This document shows, one piece after another, positions 1-8,654 of a stretch of DNA of 64,000 nucleotides (position 1 is its first letter; the number at the start of each line of letters is the position of its first letter). The position numbers were made by a program, and so were the translations under genes. Location: the NCBI RefSeq assembly GCF_000373265.1, contig NZ_KB890769.1:62001-126000 (forward strand), read 5' to 3'. The stretch comes from Pontibacter roseus DSM 17521 (GTDB lineage Bacteria; Bacteroidota; Bacteroidia; Cytophagales; Hymenobacteraceae). The notes beneath the pieces are model-generated. The model was not told where the DNA came from, did no database searches, and saw only the letters and a list, made by a program, of their open reading frames with translations.

Positions 1-1027
1 TGGCACCGCCGCTGATGTTGAGCTTGTCCGGGTCAAAATCGAGGTGGCGCATCACGGCAATGGACTGGGCCGCGAAGGCCTCGTTCATCTCAATCAGGTC
101 AATGTCGTTGAGCGTCAGACCCGCCATTTTCAAGGCTTTTGGCACCGCTGCGATAGGTCCCATACCCATGATGCGCGGATCTACGCCGCCGGTTCCGTAG
201 CTTACCAAGCGGGCGATTGGCTCCAGGTTCAGCTCCTTCACCATGCGCTCGCTCATCACAATCACAAAGGCGGCTCCGTCTGAGGTCTGGGAGGAGTTAC
301 CGGCCGTCACGGTTCCTCCGGCCGCAAACACCGGCTTCAGTCGGGCCAATGCTTCCATAGAGGTATCGGCGCGTGGGCCTTCGTCGGTGTCTACCACATA
401 GGTGCGGGTCTTTTTCTTGCCGTTCTCGTCGATGAAGGTCTCCTCCACCGTGATGGGCACGATTTGCTCTTTGAAGTAACCGTTCTTGATGGCGTTGATG
501 GCCTTTTGATGTGAGTTATAAGCGAACTCGTCCTGGTCTTCACGTGAAACATTGTAATCCTTGGCTACGGCCTCCGCCGTTAGGCCCATGCTCAGGTACC
601 AATCTGGGTTTTTCTTCGCGATGTTGTAATTCGGGACCGTCTTCCAGCCCACCGTCGGCACCAGCGACATGGACTCGGTACCGCCCGCTACGATGCAGTC
701 GGCCATACCTGCCGCTATCCGGTTGCAGGCAATGGCGATGGTTTCCACGCCGGAGCCGCAGTAGCGGTTCACGGTCATACCGGACACAGACATGGGCAGC
801 GACAGCAGGGCAATCATACGGCCTATCTGCAAGCCCTGCTCCGCCTCCGGCACGGCGTTGCCTACAATGAGGTCATCCACGCGCTCCGGGTCAAGGGCAG
901 GCACAGAGGCCAGCAGGTGCTTGATGACATCGGCGGCCAGGTCATCAGGTCTGGTGAACCGGAAGCCGCCACGGTTGGCCTTGCCTACTGCGCTACGAAA
1001 TCCGGCTACTATATATGCATTGTTCAT
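1..1027 (-). CDS. fadA: acetyl-CoA acyltransferase (thiolase), 3' end cut by window edge
   Basis: The product should carry out the last step of beta-oxidation, thiolytic cleavage of 3-ketoacyl-CoA to acetyl-CoA and a shortened acyl-CoA. Reading the minus strand from the ATG at 1027 gives about 342 codons open to the window edge. The nucleophilic cysteine sits in NRYCGSG at about residue 90, and NEAFAAQ of the active site is visible near residue 320. The last visible residues are ISGGA, so the catalytic histidine (GHP) and the C-terminal cysteine lie outside the window. It follows fadB by 30 bp on the same strand and is probably the third gene of a marR-fadB-fadA operon. The family assignment is firm; chain-length preference cannot be read from the sequence. 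Confidence 0.93.
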   Translation of the reverse strand, partial: MNNAYIVAGFRSAVGKANRGGFRFTRPDDLAADVIKHLLASVPALDPERVDDLIVGNAVPEAEQGLQIGRMIALLSLPMSVSGMTVNRYCGSGVETIAIACNRIAAGMADCIVAGGTESMSLVPTVGWKTVPNYNIAKKNPDWYLSMGLTAEAVAKDYNVSREDQDEFAYNSHQKAINAIKNGYFKEQIVPITVEETFIDENGKKKTRTYVVDTDEGPRADTSMEALARLKPVFAAGGTVTAGNSSQTSDGAAFVIVMSERMVKELNLEPIARLVSYGTGGVDPRIMGMGPIAAVPKALKMAGLTLNDIDLIEMNEAFAAQSIAVMRHLDFDPDKLNISGGA

Positions 1028-1057
1028 GTTGATGCTCTTTTATAGTTTGTACTAAAC

Positions 1058-3460
1058 TTAGTTTCTCAGCGGCTTACCCGTAGTCAGGATGCTCTGGATA
1101 CGCTCCAGGGTCTTGCGTTCGCCTGTCAGGGACAGGAAGGCTTCGCGCTCGAGGTCCAACAGGTACTGCTCGCTCACATCGGTAGGGACAGACAAATCGC
1201 CGCCACACATCACGTAGGCCAACTTCTCCGATATCTTGCGGTCGTGCTCCGAGATGTAGCCGCCTGTCACCATGGCGCTGGCTCCTGTCAGGAACATACC
1301 CAACGCACCTTTGCCTTGTACTTTGATGTTGGTCTTCCTGGCCGGCTGCGTATACCCTGCCTCGGCCAGACGTATGGCCTGCGCCTTGGCATCGGCAATG
1401 AGCCGGTTGCTGTTGAGCGTGATGCCGTCGCTGGAACGTATGTAGCCTAAGTCTATGGCCTCTTTGGCGGAGGTGGATACCTTGGCCATACCTATGTTGA
1501 GGTAGATGTTCTTGAGCGTATTGAGCTCAATGTCCCCTTCTTCGTACATCGCGGCAGCGCGCAGCGTCATCTCCTTGGTGCCGCCGCCGCCAGGTATAAG
1601 GCCTACGCCAAACTCTACCAAACCCATGTAGGTCTCAGCGGACGCCTGTACATGGTCGCAGTGCAGGTTGAGTTCGCAGCCACCGCCCAGCGTCAGGCCG
1701 TACGGAGCGCCCACCACAGGTATAGCCGAGTAGCGCATGCGCATCATGGTGTCTTGGAACTGCTTGATCATGAAGTTGATTTCATCGTACTCCTGCTCTA
1801 TGGCATACATGTAGATGAGCCCCACGTTGGCACCGGCAGAGAAATTAGCCCCCTGGCTACCGACCACCATACCTCTGAATTCTTTCTCGGCTATCTCAAT
1901 GCCTTTGTTCAGACCTAGGGCCACATCGCCCCCGATGGTGTTCATCTTGGTGTGGAACTCCACGTTCAGGATGCCGTCGCCTAAGTCGATGAGGCTGACA
2001 CCTGAGTTCTTCCAGACCACTTTGTTGCTACGCAGGTTTTCCAGTATGATGAAATTCTCAGCACCAGGTATAGCCTTGTATTCTTTGCTCTGGATGTCGT
2101 AGTAACGGCGCTTGCCCTCCTGCACGATGTAGAAGGACTCTTTGCCGTGGTTCAGCATGTCTTCTACCCAGGCGGCTGGCTGGTAACCGGCCTCTATCAT
2201 GCGCTGCACGCCTTCGCGGGCTCCCATCACGTCCCAGTATTCGAACGGCCCCAGTTCCCAGCCGAAGCCGGCACGCATGGCATCGTCAATACGGTATAAC
2301 TCGTCGGAGATTTCAGGTATGCGGTTGCTTACGTACTGGAACAGACCGAACAGCGACTCGTTGAAGAATTGCGCAGCCTTGTCATTCTGCTTCGAGAAGG
2401 CCTTCACGCGCTGCTTCAGGTCTTCAATCGGCTTGAGCGTCTCCAGGCTCTGGAACTTCGCCCGTTGCTTCGGTCCGTACTCCAGTGTGTTCAGGTCGAG
2501 CGTCAGAATTTCAGTCTTGCCCTTTGCATCCTTGGTTTTCTTGTAGAAGCCCTGGCCGGTCTTATCGCCCAGCCACTTGTTTTCCACCATCTTCTGCAGG
2601 TATCCCGGCAGTTGGAACAAGTCTCTCGATTCGTCCTGCTCACCGGTCTGGTACAAACCATTGGCAACATTAGCCAGCGTATCCAGACCCACCACATCCA
2701 AGGTGCGGAAGGTAGCGGATTTCGGACGACCGATAATCGGGCCGGAGATTCTATCCACCTCATCCACGTTCAGTCCGAGCTTGTCCATCACCTGCATGCC
2801 CTGCATGATGGCGTAGATGCCTACTCGGTTCGCGATGAATGCCGGTGTGTCTTTGGCCAGTACCGTGGTCTTGCCCAGGTATAGGTCGCCGTAGTGCATC
2901 AGGAAATCCACCACACTTTGGTCTGTCTCCGGAGTAGGTATGATTTCGAGGAGCTTGAGGTAGCGTGGCGGGTTGAAGAAGTGCGTTCCGCAGAAATGCT
3001 TCCGGAAGTCATCGGAGCGGCCATCCAGCATCATGTGGATAGGTATACCGGAGGTGTTAGAGGTGATGAGGGTACCCGGCTTGCGGTACTGCTCCACCTG
3101 GTCAAACACCGTCTTCTTTATCTTGAGGTTCTCCACCACCACCTCAATGGTCCAGTCGGCGGTGGCGATTTCCTTCATGTTGTCTTCGAAGTTACCCGTC
3201 TGGATGAGGCGGGCATCGGCCTTGCGGTAGAGAGGCGAGGGGTTGGAGTTGACGGCCGCCTGCAGCGCGCTGTTCACAATGCGGTTGCGCACGTTCTTGT
3301 TCTCTAGCGTCAGCCCTTTTTTCTCTTCGTCGGGCGTCAGCTCCCGTGGCACGATGTCGAGCAGCAGCACCTGCACACCTATGTTGGCAAAGTGGCAGGC
3401 AATGCGGGAGCCCATTACGCCAGAGCCCAGCACGGCTACTTTCTTAATAATTCTTTTCAT
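1058..3460 (-). CDS. fadB: 3-hydroxyacyl-CoA dehydrogenase / enoyl-CoA hydratase fusion
   Basis: This 800-residue bifunctional enzyme hydrates enoyl-CoA and oxidises the 3-hydroxyacyl-CoA with NAD. The N-terminus carries the dinucleotide fold (GSGVMGSRIA, about residues 12-21) followed by the 3-hydroxyacyl-CoA dehydrogenase domains. The hydratase/crotonase domain is C-terminal, with the oxyanion region TLGGGCELN and the glutamate in GLVEFGVGLIPGGGG at about residues 610-660. This order is the reverse of E. coli FadB and is usual for the Bacteroidota form. It lies 26 bp after a MarR regulator and 30 bp before the thiolase, so the three genes are probably cotranscribed. The product would work as a complex with the thiolase in the cytoplasm. 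Confidence 0.95.
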   Translation of the reverse strand: MKRIIKKVAVLGSGVMGSRIACHFANIGVQVLLLDIVPRELTPDEEKKGLTLENKNVRNRIVNSALQAAVNSNPSPLYRKADARLIQTGNFEDNMKEIATADWTIEVVVENLKIKKTVFDQVEQYRKPGTLITSNTSGIPIHMMLDGRSDDFRKHFCGTHFFNPPRYLKLLEIIPTPETDQSVVDFLMHYGDLYLGKTTVLAKDTPAFIANRVGIYAIMQGMQVMDKLGLNVDEVDRISGPIIGRPKSATFRTLDVVGLDTLANVANGLYQTGEQDESRDLFQLPGYLQKMVENKWLGDKTGQGFYKKTKDAKGKTEILTLDLNTLEYGPKQRAKFQSLETLKPIEDLKQRVKAFSKQNDKAAQFFNESLFGLFQYVSNRIPEISDELYRIDDAMRAGFGWELGPFEYWDVMGAREGVQRMIEAGYQPAAWVEDMLNHGKESFYIVQEGKRRYYDIQSKEYKAIPGAENFIILENLRSNKVVWKNSGVSLIDLGDGILNVEFHTKMNTIGGDVALGLNKGIEIAEKEFRGMVVGSQGANFSAGANVGLIYMYAIEQEYDEINFMIKQFQDTMMRMRYSAIPVVGAPYGLTLGGGCELNLHCDHVQASAETYMGLVEFGVGLIPGGGGTKEMTLRAAAMYEEGDIELNTLKNIYLNIGMAKVSTSAKEAIDLGYIRSSDGITLNSNRLIADAKAQAIRLAEAGYTQPARKTNIKVQGKGALGMFLTGASAMVTGGYISEHDRKISEKLAYVMCGGDLSVPTDVSEQYLLDLEREAFLSLTGERKTLERIQSILTTGKPLRN

Positions 3461-3486
3461 AGAAAAAGCTTGATGGTCTACTATGG

Positions 3487-3921
3487 TTAGAAAATTTCTT
3501 TGTTTTCAATCATGCTGATGATACGGCCCGACACGCGGAAGAACGTATCCAGCTCCTCCTGCGGAATCGACTCCTGCACCTTATAGTTGAAGTGGAGCAC
3601 GGTCTTGCGGGAAATCTCCTTCTTCTCCAGCCCCTTCTCGGTCAGGAAGATGCGCACCAGGCGCTTGTCACGGTCATCAGAAACTTTATAGATGAGGCCT
3701 TTCTCCTCCATGCTCTTCAGGATGCGGGTCAGGCTCCGGGCCTCCAGGCCCAGCAAAGGGGCGATTTTGGTGGCGGGTGTGCCTGTCTCCTGGTTGATGT
3801 TCAGCAACACGAACCCAATGGAGGTGGTAATATCGTTCTTGGCCGCCTCCGTGTTATACATGCGGGAGATGGCATGCCAACACACTTTTACGTTATAGTC
3901 TACTGTTTCTTCAGGCTTCAT
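3487..3921 (-). CDS. MarR-family transcriptional regulator
   Basis: A 144-residue winged-helix regulator. The helix-turn-helix region runs from about residue 45 (TGTPATKIAPLLGLEARSLT), followed by the wing YKVSDDRDKRLVRIFLTEKG, whose DxRDxR pattern is typical of MarR proteins. It is the first gene before fadB and fadA, so the simplest reading is a local regulator of beta-oxidation that responds to an acyl-CoA or fatty acid. That role is inferred from position only. A TAnnTTTG-like box lies 18 bases upstream of the ATG, consistent with this being the start of the operon. Confidence 0.9.
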   Translation of the reverse strand: MKPEETVDYNVKVCWHAISRMYNTEAAKNDITTSIGFVLLNINQETGTPATKIAPLLGLEARSLTRILKSMEEKGLIYKVSDDRDKRLVRIFLTEKGLEKKEISRKTVLHFNYKVQESIPQEELDTFFRVSGRIISMIENKEIF

Positions 3922-3939
3922 GCATCACTGTGTTTATAC

Positions 3940-3947
3940 CAAATATA
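3940..3947 (-). promoter_or_regulatory. candidate -7 box of marR-fadB-fadA
   Basis: Read on the minus strand this is TATATTTG, an exact match to the Bacteroidota -7 consensus TAnnTTTG. Its 3' end is 18 bases from the marR start codon. I do not see a convincing TTTG -33 element at the normal spacing, so the call rests on one box and its position. Confidence 0.45.
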
Positions 3948-4081
3948 GAAATAAATGTTATGCTTGCATACTAATTTAACAAAAAAATCAGCCCCTCCCA
4001 GCGCTTGCTGCGGCAGCCATACCTGTAAAGTACCGTTTGCTATAGTCTATGTGTAATTGAGCGGAATGGTTACAAACAAAA

Positions 4082-4110
4082 AAGCCCTTCCGGTATGGAA
4101 GGGCTTTTTT
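4082..4110 (-). terminator. rho-independent terminator after fadD
   Basis: A perfect 10-bp stem (AAGCCCTTCC / GGAAGGGCTT) with a 5-base loop lies 16 bases past the fadD stop. It is followed on the minus strand by a run of T. It separates the acyl-CoA synthetase transcript from marR. Confidence 0.85.
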
Positions 4111-4125
4111 GTTATTGAAGAAGCA

Positions 4126-5916
4126 TTAGAACATGCTGTCTATCTCTTTCTGGTAATTGGCGGTGATGTTTTTGCGCTTCACCTTGAGCGTAGGCGTCAG
4201 TTCGCCGGTCTCCACCGTCCACATGTTCGGTATCAGCCTGAACTTCTTGATGGTCTCGTACTGGGCCAGGCCCTCGTTCGCCTTCTCCACCTCACGCTTG
4301 TACTTGTCCAGAATCTCCGGATTCTTAATCATCTCCGCATCCGAGGTATACTTGATGCCCTTGTGCTGGCACCAGTCCTGCAGCCCCAGGAACGACGGCA
4401 CGATGAGCGCGGCAGCGTATTTCTGCCCGGCGCCTACGACCATGGCCTGCTCTATCACCACGGACTCCTTGAGCTTGTTCTCAATTGGCTGCGGAGCCAC
4501 ATACTTGCCGCCCGAGGTTTTGAACATCTCTTTCTTGCGGTCGGTTATCTTCAGGAACTTGCCTTCCACCATCTCGCCTATATCGCCGGTATGGAACCAG
4601 CCGTCAGCGTCAATCGCCTCAGAGGTAAGGTCTGGTCTCTTATAGTAGCCTTTCATGACGTGCGGTCCGCGGGTCAGGATTTCACCGTCCTCGGCTATCT
4701 TCACCTCCACGCCGTCTATCGCCATACCTACGGTACCAATTACGTTGTTCTCCGGCTCGTAGCGGTTCACAGTGATTACGGGCGAGGTCTCCGTCAAGCC
4801 ATACCCTTCCATCACCCGGATGTTGGCTGACCAGAACACACGGGCCAGACGCGGCTGCAGCGCGGCCCCGCCTGACACGATGGCGATGACGTTGCCACCC
4901 AGCGCCTCGCGCCATTTGCTGAAGATAAGTTTGTTGGCTAGCTCCAGCTGCTTGTTGTACCACCAGCCTTGGTTCTCGCGGGTATCGTACTTCAGGCCCA
5001 GCTCCAGCGCCCAGAAAAACAGGTTACGTTTCACGCCAGTCAACTCCATACCTTTGGCCACTATCTTGTCATACACCTTTTCCAGCAGGCGTGGCACCGT
5101 GGTGAACACGTGCGGCTGCACCTCCTTCAGGTTGTCGGCCACTTTCTCAATGCTCTCGGCATAATAAATAGAGACCCCAATGCGCGTGTACAGGTATAGC
5201 AGCATGCGCTCAAAGATGTGGCAGAGCGGCAGGAAGCTCAGGGCGCGGTGGTCCTTGTTCACCGGCACGTAAGGCAAAGTGCCCGTCACGTTGCTCACCA
5301 GGTTGCGGTGCGTGAGCATCACACCCTTCGGGTTGCCGGTCGTGCCGGAGGTATAGATGATGGTGAGCGTATCGTCTGGGTTGACGGCGGCTTTCAAAGG
5401 CTCCAGCTGTGCCGGGTCCTCCCCTTTGCCTAAGGCAACCACTTCCTTCCAGTGGGTAGCGCCGTGTATCTCATCGAAGGTATAGATTTCCTTGATGCCT
5501 TCCATACCTGTGGTGGCGGCAACCACCTTATTGTATAACTCGCTATCTGACACGAACACGGCCTTCACCTCCGCATCGTTGAAGATGTAGCGGTAGTCTT
5601 CCACGGTGATGGTGGGGTACATGGGCACGCTGATGGCGCCTATCTGCTGTATGCCGAAATCCACGAACACCCACTCCGGGCGGTTGAGGGAGATGATGGC
5701 TACTTTGTCGTCTTTGCCGAGGCCAAGCTTCAACAGCCCCAGACTTACCTGATTGGCGATATCCTGCACCTCTTGTGTGCTGTATTTCACCCACTGTCCG
5801 TTTACTTTGGAGGCCAGGAAGTCTGGCTGAGGTGAGTGCTGCAGCTGATAAGGCAGCAGGTCAAGGGCCCGGGTTATGTTCATTGTGCTTGCTGGTGTTA
5901 GTGTGAGTTCTGTCAT
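4126..5916 (-). CDS. fadD: long-chain acyl-CoA synthetase (AMP-forming)
   Basis: A 596-residue adenylate-forming enzyme that activates long-chain fatty acids to acyl-CoA, feeding the neighbouring fadB/fadA pathway. Visible motifs are the AMP-binding loop YTSGTTGNPKGVML (about residue 190), GYGLTETSPVI, the hinge region DGWFHTGDIGEM, and a lysine-rich C-terminal end (TLKVKRKNI) where the catalytic lysine is expected. Length is normal for the LACS family. The ATG at 5916 gives the full N-terminus; an internal ATG 11 codons later is a possible alternative. It has its own terminator and candidate promoter, so it is a single-gene unit next to marR-fadB-fadA. The substrate range is inferred from the family. 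Confidence 0.94.
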   Translation of the reverse strand: MTELTLTPASTMNITRALDLLPYQLQHSPQPDFLASKVNGQWVKYSTQEVQDIANQVSLGLLKLGLGKDDKVAIISLNRPEWVFVDFGIQQIGAISVPMYPTITVEDYRYIFNDAEVKAVFVSDSELYNKVVAATTGMEGIKEIYTFDEIHGATHWKEVVALGKGEDPAQLEPLKAAVNPDDTLTIIYTSGTTGNPKGVMLTHRNLVSNVTGTLPYVPVNKDHRALSFLPLCHIFERMLLYLYTRIGVSIYYAESIEKVADNLKEVQPHVFTTVPRLLEKVYDKIVAKGMELTGVKRNLFFWALELGLKYDTRENQGWWYNKQLELANKLIFSKWREALGGNVIAIVSGGAALQPRLARVFWSANIRVMEGYGLTETSPVITVNRYEPENNVIGTVGMAIDGVEVKIAEDGEILTRGPHVMKGYYKRPDLTSEAIDADGWFHTGDIGEMVEGKFLKITDRKKEMFKTSGGKYVAPQPIENKLKESVVIEQAMVVGAGQKYAAALIVPSFLGLQDWCQHKGIKYTSDAEMIKNPEILDKYKREVEKANEGLAQYETIKKFRLIPNMWTVETGELTPTLKVKRKNITANYQKEIDSMF

Positions 5917-5940
5917 AAGAAACCCTTTTGTATTAGATCA

Positions 5941-5948
5941 CAAACTTA
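5941..5948 (-). promoter_or_regulatory. candidate -7 box of fadD
   Basis: On the minus strand the bases read TAAGTTTG, matching TAnnTTTG, 24 bases upstream of the fadD ATG. No clear -33 TTTG is present at 19-21 bases, so this is a weak call supported mainly by placement. Confidence 0.35.
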
Positions 5949-6096
5949 TACGGCTATTCTCTACTGCATTTTAACAATTTTTTCCTGAAACTTCTACTGA
6001 TTAGAATACAAATATTTAGAAACTTCTATTTATAGAGCATTTTACAATAAAAAATTCTACTTACACGAAGGGCGCACTTCAAATCCTGCTTTTCGC

Positions 6097-6104
6097 TATA
6101 TTTG
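6097..6104 (+). promoter_or_regulatory. candidate -7 box of the ureohydrolase-like gene
   Basis: TATATTTG matches the Bacteroidota TAnnTTTG box and ends 20 bases before the ATG at 6125. The -33 element is not obvious. The 208-bp gap to fadD would hold two divergent promoters. Confidence 0.45.
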
Positions 6105-6124
6105 GTTTTTCTGTTCTGACCCCT

Positions 6125-7276
6125 ATGAACCTCTCCATCTTTTTCGAGCCTCTGAACGAGGATATATTCGCCCAACTGGACAAGCCTCGCACGCTGGGTG
6201 CCTACATTGGCCGCTTCACAGGCAAATTCCCAGACTGGCGCTCCGCCGACATCGCTTTGATAGGCGTGAATGAACGGCGAGGCCAGGGCACAGTAGAACA
6301 GCACAGCGTAGCCCCTGCCCGCGTAGTCCGTCAAAAGCTTTACAACCTCCACAAAGGCGCCGGCCGCTGCCATATTGTGGACTTGGGCAACCTGCGCCCG
6401 GGAATTACGCTGGATGACACCTACCTGCGGCTGAAGGAAATTGTGGAAGTCCTCATATCTCACAACACCATACCCGTTATCATCGGTGGCTCCCATGACC
6501 TGGAGTACGGGCAGTATATGGGCTACGAGCACATGGAGCGCGTGGTGAACATGGTAACCGTGGACAGCAGCGTAGACATGACCGAGGACTTGGATGTGCC
6601 AGCCAACAGAAAGCAACTGCGCCAGATTCTGATGCACGAGCCCAACTTCCTCTTCAGCCTGGGCCAAGTTGGATACCAGTCTTACTTGGTGGACCCGGAG
6701 GTGATGGCCACGCTGGAAAAACTGCATTTTGAGGCTTACCGCGTGGGCGAAGTGCACCGCAGCATGCAGGAGATGGAGCCGGTAGTGCGCATGGCCGATT
6801 TACTCACCTTCGACATATCCGCCATACGTCACCAAGACGCTCCTGGCTCCACACCGGCTAACCCCTTTGGCCTGACCGGCGAAGAAGCCTGCCAACTGTG
6901 CTGGTATGCCGGCCTCAACGATAACATGACCTCGCTGGGCATCTATGAGTACGACCCAGAGTTGGATGACCGGGAACTGACGGCAACCACCATCGCCACC
7001 ATGGTCTGGTATTTTATAGAGGGCTTTTACCACCGCAAGAACGAGACAGAGTTCAGCAGCAGCAAGTTCACCAAATACGCCGTGGCCTTCAACGACAACC
7101 CCGACCGCATGGTCTTCTACAAAAGCAAGAAAAGCGAGAAATGGTGGCTGGAGGTGGAACCGCTCTCCGATGACAAAGGTCCCCGCATCGTGCCCTGCAG
7201 CTACGAAGACTACCTGCAGGCCATCAAAGGCGAGGTGCCCAACCGCTGGATTCTCACCCAAGCCCGCATCGGCTAA
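6125..7276 (+). CDS. arginase/formimidoylglutamase-family protein with altered metal site
   Basis: A 383-residue protein of the ureohydrolase fold (arginase, agmatinase, formimidoylglutamase). The three metal-binding segments can be located but are changed. GGSHD (about residue 122) keeps the histidine of GGDHS. The DAHxD segment reads VDSSVD, with serine in place of histidine. The SFDID segment reads TFDIS, with serine in place of the second aspartate. Four of six usual ligands therefore remain. From memory, similar degenerate forms exist in Bacteroidota and are often named formimidoylglutamase. No other histidine-degradation gene is nearby. It could be a one-metal enzyme, act on another substrate, or be catalytically inactive. 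The fold assignment is solid; the function is open. Confidence 0.8.
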   Translation: MNLSIFFEPLNEDIFAQLDKPRTLGAYIGRFTGKFPDWRSADIALIGVNERRGQGTVEQHSVAPARVVRQKLYNLHKGAGRCHIVDLGNLRPGITLDDTYLRLKEIVEVLISHNTIPVIIGGSHDLEYGQYMGYEHMERVVNMVTVDSSVDMTEDLDVPANRKQLRQILMHEPNFLFSLGQVGYQSYLVDPEVMATLEKLHFEAYRVGEVHRSMQEMEPVVRMADLLTFDISAIRHQDAPGSTPANPFGLTGEEACQLCWYAGLNDNMTSLGIYEYDPELDDRELTATTIATMVWYFIEGFYHRKNETEFSSSKFTKYAVAFNDNPDRMVFYKSKKSEKWWLEVEPLSDDKGPRIVPCSYEDYLQAIKGEVPNRWILTQARIG

Positions 7277-7418
7277 GGCCGGAACGACAGCGCTGCCATA
7301 CCTGACACCAAGAGCCGCCACGTGTAAAAATTGCCTCTGATTTTCAGCGGCATTTGCACACGGCACTATGGGGCTGCCTTATTTTTTTGCATATTCGCCA
7401 CCCCAACCTGAATTACCC

Positions 7419-7676
7419 ATGACAGACAACCTGCCAGAATACACATTGCAGCAACTGGCGTCCCGCAACGGGCAGGACCGGGATGAGGTATGGGTAGGGT
7501 ACAAAGGGCGTATCTACGACGTGAAGAAATCGAGGCTGTGGCGCTCTGGCAACCACTACGAGCATTGGGCTGGCCAGGACCTGACCGAGGAACTCAAGGA
7601 TGCTCCGCACACAGAATATGTGTTTGATAAATTTGAGGTAATCGGTCTCATCAAAAATTCAGTATACAGGAAATAA
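7419..7676 (+). CDS. small cytochrome b5-like heme-binding protein
   Basis: An 85-residue protein of the short prokaryotic cytochrome b5 family: YTLQQLASRNG, then VGYKGRIYDVKKSRLW, then HYEHWAGQDLTEEL, and APHTEYVFDKF. Histidines in the HYEHWAG and APH segments are the likely heme ligands. There is no signal peptide or membrane anchor, so it should be cytoplasmic. The ATG at 7419 gives the compact domain; an upstream in-frame ATG at 7368 would add 17 residues with no family resemblance. It is followed by the kinase gene after 66 bp. Its electron partner is unknown. Confidence 0.72.
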   Translation: MTDNLPEYTLQQLASRNGQDRDEVWVGYKGRIYDVKKSRLWRSGNHYEHWAGQDLTEELKDAPHTEYVFDKFEVIGLIKNSVYRK

Positions 7677-7742
7677 ACAGCTGGAGAACCTGCCGCCCCA
7701 CCAAGCAGCAGTCCTTCTCACATCACCATAAACACGCATACA

Positions 7743-8609
7743 ATGATTCTGATAGCAGATAGTGGTTCTACCAAGACAGACTGGCGCATAATTGATGCCG
7801 ATAACGTACATGAGCAGGCTTTCACCACTGGCATCAACCCGCAGTACCTCGAGACGGAGAAGATTTACGCCATATTCGAGAACGAACTGCTCCCACAGCT
7901 GAAAGAAAAAAACATCCATGCTATCTACTATTACGGAGCCGGCTGCAGCTCACCAGAACGAAACAAACGCGTGGAGGATGCCCTGCGCATGGCTTTTCCG
8001 TCTAGTGAGGTATACGTAGACCATGACCTGCTGGCGGCTGCCCGCGCGGTCTGTGGGCATCAGCCCGGCATCGCCTGCATACTGGGGACTGGCTCCAACT
8101 CCTGCCTCTATGATGGGAGGAACATTGTAGACAACGTGCCTTCGCTGGGGTTCCTGATGGGCGACGAAGGCAGCGGGGCTTACATGGGCAAGCTGCTCAT
8201 CAAGGCCTACCTTTACCGCGAACTGCCCGACGAGCTGGCGCAATCTCTGAAGAACCGCTACAACCTGACCAAGAACGGCATCATCGACGCTGTGTATGGC
8301 TCTGATATACCTAGCCGCTACCTGGCCACCTTTGCCAAGTTTATGCATGAGAAGCGCAAGAACCCGATTATCAAGGAGATGATATATGAGAACTTCGAGG
8401 AGTTCTTCGAGCGTCATGTGAGCAAGTACGAAGGCTTCGGGCAGCTGCCTGTGAACTTCGTTGGCTCCATTGCCTTCTTTTTCGCCGACACGCTGAAGCT
8501 GGTGGCCAAGAAGTACGGCGCGCAAATCGGCGTCATTATCCAGAGCCCGGGTGAGGGGCTGGTAAACTACCACCAGGAATTGCTGAAGGCACAGGGCGCT
8601 CAGGCGTAA
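7743..8609 (+). CDS. BadF/BadG-type kinase, probable N-acetylglucosamine kinase
   Basis: A 288-residue ATPase of the ASKHA fold. The N-terminal phosphate-1 loop ADSGSTKTDWRII (residues 5-17) and the adenosine-side motif ILGTGSNSCLYDG near residue 118 match the BadF/BadG/N-acetylglucosamine kinase family. It sits 45 bp before murQ on the same strand. MurQ yields GlcNAc-6-phosphate from MurNAc-6-phosphate, so phosphorylation of cell-wall amino sugars is the likely role. Whether the substrate is GlcNAc, MurNAc or glucosamine cannot be decided from sequence. Confidence 0.82.
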   Translation: MILIADSGSTKTDWRIIDADNVHEQAFTTGINPQYLETEKIYAIFENELLPQLKEKNIHAIYYYGAGCSSPERNKRVEDALRMAFPSSEVYVDHDLLAAARAVCGHQPGIACILGTGSNSCLYDGRNIVDNVPSLGFLMGDEGSGAYMGKLLIKAYLYRELPDELAQSLKNRYNLTKNGIIDAVYGSDIPSRYLATFAKFMHEKRKNPIIKEMIYENFEEFFERHVSKYEGFGQLPVNFVGSIAFFFADTLKLVAKKYGAQIGVIIQSPGEGLVNYHQELLKAQGAQA

Positions 8610-8654
8610 CTCTGCCGTATGAGGTATAGGGAATTCATTTTATACTGATAGAAA

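Noticed and set aside
4057..4830. A 257-codon plus-strand ORF opposite the acyl-CoA synthetase gene
   Set aside because: It is a shadow: the minus strand encodes conserved AMP-binding motifs over the same bases, and the plus frame has no recognisable domain.
6026..6757. A 243-codon minus-strand ORF opposite the ureohydrolase gene
   Set aside because: Its product is histidine/valine-rich with no motif, and the plus frame is clearly the conserved one.
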